From Ustilago trichophora (lineage: Eukaryota; Basidiomycota; Ustilaginomycetes; Ustilaginales; Ustilaginaceae), in contig OOIN01000005.1 of assembly GCA_900323505.1 (NCBI GenBank), positions 1,426,001-1,490,000 of the forward strand: a DNA stretch of 64,000 nucleotides, written 5' to 3'. The notes beneath the pieces were generated by a model. The model made no database searches and was not told where the DNA came from. It saw nothing but the letters and a program-made list of their open reading frames with translations. Below are positions 57,244-64,000 of the stretch, piece after piece. How positions within the stretch are numbered: the stretch's first letter is position 1; each line of letters opens with the position of its first letter. The position numbers were made by a program, and so were the translations under genes.

Positions 57244-57620
57244 GTTGGAAAGGTGTCTCAGATGAGGATGAGGAAGAGGATGGAGAGATGGAGAGGCGAT
57301 GAATAAATTGTCGACGAAAGGCAAACGTTGTATGGAGTGAGGTTTGAACGTCGATAGATGATGGTGAAACGGTGGGAAGAAGGGTTCAACTAACGTTGAA
57401 AGTGTAAAGTGGCGGATGTGGGGCAGTGGGGGACAGAGTGAGTGAGGGGAATGAAGCAGTGGCCAATGGAAGCAATTGGATTGGGCTACTATCATGCAGG
57501 TAGGGTTTGAAACTCGACAGGCTTGCACAAAGGCAGACGACGTGAAAGCTCAGCAGCAATCAATATACATGCACACACAAGACGAGGAGCGGCTACAGTC
57601 GCAGCTAAGGTATGTGTTTC

Positions 57621-57663
<43 letters not shown>

Positions 57664-59041
57664 AGCGCGCGCTAAGCAGTCTGTGGAGATGATTAAACAG
57701 ACAGAAGCGGCTTCGAGAGGATTATGGAAAAGTGAGGCAGAGAGAGAGAGAGAGTTAAAGATACACCCGACTCGATCCGGGCGTAGTGGCTTTGGATAGT
57801 CACATCACCGGCAGGATTGCACCAGTGGAGGCCGAGACCGATTTCCAGCACTGGTCGTGCTGTGCATTGCTCGCGGAAGTTGAGAGCAGTAGTAAGCAGC
57901 TCACTGGTAGCGCTCTGGCCCTTGCCGTAGTCGAACTGAAACTTATCACGCACTTGCTACGCCACCTCAATCTCTTCTTCTTTCATACTGCGCGCCCTTC
58001 ATCACGCACAAATCGTTTTTCGATCCCACCTGTAGTCTTGCAGCTTTGCAACGTCCTTCAAACGGAATCTTTTCTTTCCCCAAATGTCGACTTTGTCTTG
58101 CGCAAAAGGCTATGGATGCACGACTTGCACAGAGGCCCAAGCATGGATGGGATGTCGGCCAAGTCGTGGCCGAAGATTCGAGCGTTTGCAGTATCTTGTC
58201 GGCTTGTCGGGCACTTACGTGATCTTCCAAAATCGCGGCTCAGCAGCGAGCCTTGGCCGTCTGTCGATCCGCTTGCAGGAAATCTCGGTTTATTTTTTCC
58301 ATCCATTTAAGCGAGAAAAATCTCCTTAATCTCTTCGCAACTATCGTCATCGTGGCACACAGGCTCGCCTCTGGGTAGTCGGAGAAAAAAAAATCAGAAA
58401 GTGAGAGTCCAAGACCGAGGTGGCCCACGCTACAGCTGAAGCCTTTTGAAAATGAAATTTCTAGGCTTGCACACGGTGAGCATGTGAATCGGCTTGTTTT
58501 CCTGTACCATCCGAACACCAGCTCATGCACCTTGATATCGATCCTTCCGGCTCCTTCATTCACATTGCCGGTCACCATCTCATCTTACTATCGAAGCTGC
58601 TAGCTCAGCTACGTGGTCCTCAAAGATCTATGTGCCGCAAACGTCCAGTGAAGGACCAGCAAAGTTGTATTGAGAGCACTCACTAGACATTGACAGGCAG
58701 TTTCCATATTGTGTAAGATATGAATCATATCTGACACCTCGGAGGCGAGAGAAGCAAGACGAGCAGCTGTCGAGTTTGTATTTGGACACCTCGGCTGAAG
58801 CTCGCGTGAAAGCCGGATTACGGGAGCGCGCCCTGCCGCCGACAATGAATGACGAAAAAATGACCTCACACGCCGAGACTGTTTTCTCGCATCAAGCAAA
58901 AGCTGTGATGTCTATCGACCTAACACGACAATGATTTTGTTTTGCCCGTTATTGTATCTCTTGAAACACATCACAGCCCACAGATCAAGTATGGTAGGGA
59001 TGGTATCATCATTACGAGTCTCATCAAAGTCGTCAAAGCGG
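57244..59041. other. 1.8 kb gene-free region with GA repeat
   Basis: The first 250-300 bases upstream of the peroxidase ATG are its leader and promoter. The rest contains the GA microsatellite and a second GAGAGAGAGAGA tract (about 57739-57751), an A run near 58386-58393, and no protein-like frame. A 174-codon + frame at 57786-58310 has no recognisable features. Confidence 0.5.
57624..57659. repeat. (AG)18 microsatellite
   Basis: Eighteen uninterrupted AG units are visible, followed by a GCGCGAGCGCGCGC tract. On the minus strand this is a CT run about 380 bases upstream of the peroxidase ATG. Confidence 0.9.
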
Positions 59042-61441
59042 CTAAGCCAACGCCAGATCAGGGCACAGCACGACAACCACACGCTCGAAGAGCAAGATAG
59101 CTAGGAGCGTGTTAGGCCCTGCCGCCTGCGCAGAGCAGAAAGGCTCGAGCCATGATGTGAGCCGCTGCACTTGGATCTGAGTATCTTGTATGCGCGTCGC
59201 CCGATCGCCCCGACGCAAGCCTCTTCCAGCACTCCCCAACAGCACCTTCTTGACCAGCCAAGGAGCCAAGCCTTCTCCATTCTGTTTGGGAGCACAAATC
59301 AGTCGGGTGCGAAGGCGTATCCACTCGGCCTCCTGTGTCTCGACATCCGGTTCAGGTACTGAAGGTGGGAGGTGTCCGTTGGGCAGCAGAATCTTGTGGA
59401 GCTCGCGCACCATCTTGGTGAGTTTTTGTGTATCCCTCAGCTCTGTATTGATCCTGCGCATCATCATGCGGTTCAGTGATTCGTCCAGCCCTGTTATTCC
59501 CAATGTCGTCCTCGCTATACCAAACAGCGCACGCAACACCACATGAGAGTGCACTTGTAGCACCTCTTCCGCGGCGTCAAGCCAGTTGCCGAAGTAATCC
59601 GGCGGTAACTCGGTCTCATCGAGAACTTCATTGCTGCTTTCTTTTGTCTCGTCCACTCCAGAGAGATCTTGCGTGGCTGCCAGATCAGCTTGTGTCAGCG
59701 TGAGATTGCCAACAATGGCGGAAGAACGTCCCTGTGCAGTGATCGTGTCATCGAGGCTGAATTGGTACTTGCGAGACGGGAAGCGACCATGCATCTTGCG
59801 TTCGTACAAGCTGCCAGCAGAGAGTGAGGATGGAAATGTGCCCTTGTGAGCAGACAAGCGATGGTGATTTGCCGGGTTTCCTTGCAATGCGTGCTGCTGC
59901 TGCTGTTGTTGGTGTTGTTTCCGCTTCTTCCTACTTGTAGCACGCTGCACGTTGAACAGGTCGAGATACGCGCGCACCAGGAAAGGCAGTGCGGAAAACA
60001 CGATGAAAGTCCACAATTGGAGAAGCAGCGTTGGAAGCCGAGAAAGCAACCCAGCGATCGCAGACACGGCGCGTGGGTTGCTTGCTGGAGATTCTGATGG
60101 GGTCTTTTGTTCTACCCCTTGGATTCCATTCGCCTGAGCCGTTGGAAGCGGCGGATTGCTCGGCCAGCCCAAGGCGTCTAGCGTCTTGTGAATACTCTGC
60201 ACGAGGAACCAGGGCCGGAAAGATCGTGCAAGTGTTCCTCTGAGCACTGTCACGAGCACATCTCGCACAATGAACTTCTCCGTGTCGGGAGCGTATTCAT
60301 CAGCCGGTAGCAGCGATGAGAGAAGGTTGAGCACGGCGATGCGAAGATATGCCATGTCAAACTTGCCATCCAATGAGCAAGTTATCGGATCGACACCTAT
60401 ATGTGGCGAAGCAGCGTGATACAGCTGAGCCAATTGCAATGGTGAAGGACACGAAGCATTGCTCCTTGACGTAGGATCGAAAGATTCTCGGAAGTGAGAT
60501 GGGAGCCGCTCGCGAATCTGCTGGCGCCGTTGTTCATCTTGCTCCGCTTGTGACAAGACAACGGCAGCTATCGACGCGGATTGCAGTGCCCCCAGCGGTG
60601 CGCACACGCTGTCGACCTTGGATTGCGCCTGTCTGAAATCGGAGCAATGTTGTCGAAGGATGAGCGGAATGTCCCGAGAGAGCAGATCATGGATTCTTGG
60701 TAGTTCTGCGATTGGCGTAGATCTCGGGGCGTGGATGTCGCTCTCGAAAGATGTCGCGGAGAAAGAGGCGGGGTCAGCAGCCGAGCTCTGGCGTTGGAAA
60801 ATAGTATGTATGATCGAGGTGATGATGGAGGTGATCTGCGTCAGAAACTCGCGGTCGGGCGTCAGCTTGCTGTACCATGGCAGCACCGTCTCGCGCAATA
60901 AGTAGGCGAGTAGAAGGTAGATCTCGTGATCCAGGTCTGCATCATGTGTGATGGAGGGAGCTTCAGTCGATACTGGCAGATCTTGAAAGAGAATGCGACG
61001 ATAGAAAGCGCGTTCTGTGGCTTTGTCGGCGCTCGATGCTGTTGACGAAGACGCTGCAGCGGGGCCTTTTGAAGGCTGAGGCTGGAAAGTGGCTCCATTG
61101 CTGTTCATCTGACGGCCTCCATTTTGGCTGATCGGCTTAGCCGCCGCAGCGAGATGAGTATTGTCACCATTGTAAGAAGAGGATGAGGCGGCTGGAGCGG
61201 TGTGGTCGACGCGATATGCGACGGGAGACATGGGACGTGGCGAGAGTGTGGCGTGGACAGGATCGGTGGTGAGCGAGGCGTGGGAAGCGCTCATCGGAGA
61301 CGCGACGTCTCGGAATGCCGCCGATGGTGAAAAGGGAGAAGATGTGTCTTTGCGCACAGCGAATGCGGCAACTGCCGATGGCGTTGGAGAAGAGAGCGGA
61401 GATGGCGATGCGGCGCCCCGTCGAATCGCCTCTGGAGCCAT
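59042..61441 (-). CDS. PXA-domain protein, sorting-nexin-associated
   Basis: A 799-residue protein related to fungal PXA-domain proteins such as S. pombe Pxa1 and the Mdm1 group, which act in endosome, vacuole or ER-contact biology. The start is the first ATG (GCC-ATG-G). Residues 1 to about 150 are Ser/Pro/Ala-rich and disordered. The PXA domain is about 160-430, opening with FYRRILFQDLP and LLLAYLLRETVLPWYSKLTP, typical of the family. A hydrophobic segment (TFIVFSALPFLVRAYLDLF, about 480-500) may associate with membrane. The C-terminal third contains LDEHLNRMM-like helices (GLDESLNRMMMRRINTELRD) and resembles the nexin C-terminal domain. No PX or RGS domain is visible. The gene is intronless. 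Confidence 0.82.
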   Translation of the reverse strand: MAPEAIRRGAASPSPLSSPTPSAVAAFAVRKDTSSPFSPSAAFRDVASPMSASHASLTTDPVHATLSPRPMSPVAYRVDHTAPAASSSSYNGDNTHLAAAAKPISQNGGRQMNSNGATFQPQPSKGPAAASSSTASSADKATERAFYRRILFQDLPVSTEAPSITHDADLDHEIYLLLAYLLRETVLPWYSKLTPDREFLTQITSIITSIIHTIFQRQSSAADPASFSATSFESDIHAPRSTPIAELPRIHDLLSRDIPLILRQHCSDFRQAQSKVDSVCAPLGALQSASIAAVVLSQAEQDEQRRQQIRERLPSHFRESFDPTSRSNASCPSPLQLAQLYHAASPHIGVDPITCSLDGKFDMAYLRIAVLNLLSSLLPADEYAPDTEKFIVRDVLVTVLRGTLARSFRPWFLVQSIHKTLDALGWPSNPPLPTAQANGIQGVEQKTPSESPASNPRAVSAIAGLLSRLPTLLLQLWTFIVFSALPFLVRAYLDLFNVQRATSRKKRKQHQQQQQQHALQGNPANHHRLSAHKGTFPSSLSAGSLYERKMHGRFPSRKYQFSLDDTITAQGRSSAIVGNLTLTQADLAATQDLSGVDETKESSNEVLDETELPPDYFGNWLDAAEEVLQVHSHVVLRALFGIARTTLGITGLDESLNRMMMRRINTELRDTQKLTKMVRELHKILLPNGHLPPSVPEPDVETQEAEWIRLRTRLICAPKQNGEGLAPWLVKKVLLGSAGRGLRRGDRATRIQDTQIQVQRLTSWLEPFCSAQAAGPNTLLAILLFERVVVVLCPDLALA

Positions 61442-64000
61442 GGCAACCCTCAAGTAGTGGTCGCTCTCGCAACGAATCTGGCGACGATAGCTGTATTATT
61501 GCTATGAGGATGAAGTCTGCATTGTGCTGGTTGTGTAGAGTCGAGAAAAGTCAAAGCTTGACGTCAGCAGTTGTGTGTTGTAGAAGGTTAGATTGCGGAG
61601 TACGGCTAACACATGCGCGCTAGTTGCAGCAAACTCGCGTGTCGCCTGATGGTGTTGGTCTGTTTGAGCACGAGCCTTTTCCACTCTCTGCATTTCAGGG
61701 GTTCAGCTCTAAATTTCTTTGGGCAGGGTTCGATGCTTCGGAAATTTTATTATCGCGCTTTCGAAAATTGTTGGTTGGAATTGTGGAAGCGAAAAGCAAC
61801 ACAAAAATCCATGGCAGCAGACCTTCCTCTACGTTCTTGACCGATTGGTACCACTACACCAAGACTTGTACCGAAAAGCTATCGGCCTCTAGGTCGGGTC
61901 GAGTAGGGTCGGGATGGATCTCACAAAGGACTCAAAGATAAGCAGAAACGAAAGATACCCAAATGTCGAATGCTTTTCGGATCCCCATCGGCGTCTGCTG
62001 GATAATCTCTGAGGCGAGAGATAGTCTGCTTAGCACGTCAGCGGTGGGGGGAAGGATGAGCTGACGGTGGAGCATAGCCTTTCTGAATCAGTCAAATGCA
62101 CATCAAGGTAAAGACGAATGTGGTGCCGTGTCAACTGCGCAAGGGCAGCTTCTGCCGGTGAAATCGGTCATGTTGAACTTACCTGGCATCTCTGGAGGTT
62201 TCTGCGACTTTTTTTTCCCACCTTGCGCAGGGCGTGAAGCTGACCCATTCGACCCACTGCGAGGATACGAGATAGTGCGCGGCAGTGCAAGATACAATAA
62301 CTATGTCTGAGCCCACGAGAGAAGCCTAGACTGGCCTAGGAAGCTCTCGCAGAGTCACACGCTCAATGCAAGCCAATATTTCCGCTGGAGGGAGATGGTT
62401 GCTACGCAGCGCCAATCGGATCACTTCCGAAAGTGTAGTCATCATGCTACTCTCAGCCAGCCGAATGCTTTGCCTAGATATCGATCCTCGTCATTTGTGC
62501 TGACAGGGTGATAGTTGAATCAATGCAACGCAACGCAACACATCAACCAAATGTGTCTGAAAGAAACGCGAACCAAATGAAGTCTCGTTGGTCTGCAGTT
62601 GCGCTCTTCAGCTCCGGAATCTGTCTACCTGCCGGCTGCTCTGTAGCAGCCAAGGCACGTCTTGGGGTGGCGCTTCCAACCTTGATTGACAGCCGTCAAG
62701 ACACGCCCCTCACTGCCACTCGGTCCACACACCGTTTAGCACGCCATCTTCAAGCTTCGAAAGACTTTGTCCAGCTGCGAATGTGGCCGTCAGTCTTGCT
62801 CCAATGAAGCTGCCCACCTGCACGATCAGGCCGGCTTATCACAACATCCACTCGAGCTCGCCCCGTCGGTCAAATGAAGCCCGAAGCAGGTCTTGCAGCT
62901 CTCGAGAAACAGAGGCGTCAGAGTGCTGACCCATGTCCATGTCCCACATGACTGTGTTTGAATTGGAGTTGTAGGTGTAAACCGAGCCACTGCACACACA
63001 GATTGCATAGCGCCGACTCGCTTCTGACCCACTTTGCTTGTGCTCGAACTTTGCCGATGCGCTCTCAACATTACCCACGCCAAATGACCGGCTTGGACTA
63101 TTGACCCGAAAACGGCATGTAGCCACCCTGCAATCAACAAGTGCACCGCACCGGGCCACGCCTCCAGATAAGCTTGCTTGCGATGCAACGACAGGCACCC
63201 GATGTACGACCGAGCTCCCCACCCGCTTTGAGCTATTGCCCCACTTGCCTCCTGAACAGAAGCACCTGTTCTGTTTGCAATGCTTGCGCTCATGCAGATT
63301 GTGCACACCACGCTCACGTTGTAAGCCATCGAAGTTCGCTTCACCTTGGCGTAGGCCTCAATCAAGTTCAACCCCAGAGCACATCGACGCAAAGCATTGC
63401 TGCCGTAAATGGCATCGAGCTCGTTTAGCGAGCTGCAACCACGGAGCAATTTCGCTCGTTTATACTCTCGCTTAACCTCGAGCTTTGACACGCATCGGCC
63501 TTCGCCTCTTGACTGCCTTGCCTCCACTTTGGGCCTCCTTGGCCTCCGCCTATACCGTTTTCCTTCTTCCGGCGAGAGCCTTTCCCAATACAAGGGCTGC
63601 CAAGCTTGTGTAAGACCGTGCCAAGTCGTGTTTCGGCGCTCATAGACATGGTGTGCGCACAATGGATTGGGCTAGCCGATGTCAACACTGCACTCGGATG
63701 CGCTGTTTTGAACGGCTTTGAATCCACGCACGGTCGCCGGGCGAATAATCCTGCGTGCGGAGCAATATTTCTCTGCTTCCATTGCCGTGTATCTCTCCGA
63801 TATGACTTCGAGACTTGCCGTCGCACAGCACTGACGCTTTGTTGCCATCGCTTGTACAGCTCCGATGCCTCCACAGCGAGAGCGAACTTAGTTGGACAGA
63901 GCTTGCTCCGGAATTGACTGTTGCTTCTGTGCGTTGCTGCCCATCTTCGACTTGCTCTGGTGCATTCGGTCTTGGCTTTGAGCTCCTAGCCCTGTCCCGC
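61442..64000. other. 2.5 kb terminal region, no supported gene
   Basis: The first 100-200 bases are the PXA-gene promoter and leader. Overlapping open frames at 62826-63917 on both strands are Cys/Ser/Arg-rich, the longest starts at a non-ATG codon, and none looks like a protein. The last 400 bases become CT-rich on the + strand, which may be the 5' region of a + strand gene beyond the window. Confidence 0.5.

Noticed and set aside
62826..63662. A 278-codon minus-strand open frame near the right end
   Set aside because: It begins at a TTG codon, has scattered Cys/Trp and Arg composition with no domain, and overlaps equally long frames on the other strand. I treat the region as non-coding.
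1..64000. Stop-codon read-through (TGA CTA) giving hidden peroxisomal signals
   Set aside because: This mechanism is known in smuts, so I looked at the stops of the aquaglyceroporin, SNARE, synthetase, hydratase, rhodanese, PRELI and peroxidase genes. None has the TGA CTA context. Not every stop was checked.

Overview
The window is nuclear DNA from a basidiomycete fungus, most likely a smut of the Ustilago/Sporisorium type. The evidence is a moderately GC-rich, gene-dense layout with mostly intronless genes, short introns of 83-116 bases with GTAAGT-like donors and CTAAC-type branch sites, and many intergenic gaps of 1-3 kb. Gene content is also fungal: a sterol C-8 isomerase (ERG2), REV3, a UVDE endonuclease, a mitochondrial ribosomal mL54 and a Cue1-like ER protein. 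The species call is an inference from style and protein resemblance, not from a search. I find 27 protein genes. I see no rRNA, no convincing tRNA, no CRISPR array and no intact transposon.

Layout, left to right. A small Qc-SNARE gene lies at 1616-2136 (-), followed by a 2.9 kb gap. Then come an aquaglyceroporin (+), REV3 (-) and PMS1 (+); the last two are divergent across a 457-base promoter. Next are a small coiled-coil protein (-), ERG2 (+), a rhodanese/Cdc25-like phosphatase (-) and a mitochondrial enoyl-CoA hydratase (+) with an unusually long intron. After a 2.8 kb repeat-bearing gap come an acyl-CoA synthetase (+), an acid sphingomyelinase (+) and an epoxide hydrolase (+). Then mL54 (-), a CUE-domain protein (-), an alpha/beta hydrolase (+) and a solitary Gag-like gene (-).

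The right half holds a secreted GH47 mannosidase (+), a PRELI protein (-, two exons), a mitochondrial hotdog thioesterase (+), an EFM5-like methyltransferase (-), a mitochondrial RCC1-repeat protein (-) and UVDE (+). These are followed by a GNAT acetyltransferase (+), a GH105 hydrolase (-), a Cys-rich secreted membrane-anchored protein (-), a 164-residue protein of unknown function (+), a class I haem peroxidase ending in AKL (-) and a PXA-domain protein (-). The last 2.5 kb contains no gene I can support.

There is no operon-like or biosynthetic cluster. Themes are DNA maintenance (REV3, PMS1, UVDE), lipid handling (acyl-CoA synthetase, sphingomyelinase, PRELI, thioesterase, ERG2, hydratase), mitochondrial proteins and secreted enzymes. 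The items most worth checking are the REV3-PMS1 bidirectional promoter with paired E2F/MBF-like sites, the stand-alone Gag-like gene, the possible peroxisomal targeting of the peroxidase, a dispersed TACTGTACAGTA palindrome, a 32-base poly-C tract, and the long hydratase intron. No clear new multi-gene system was seen.
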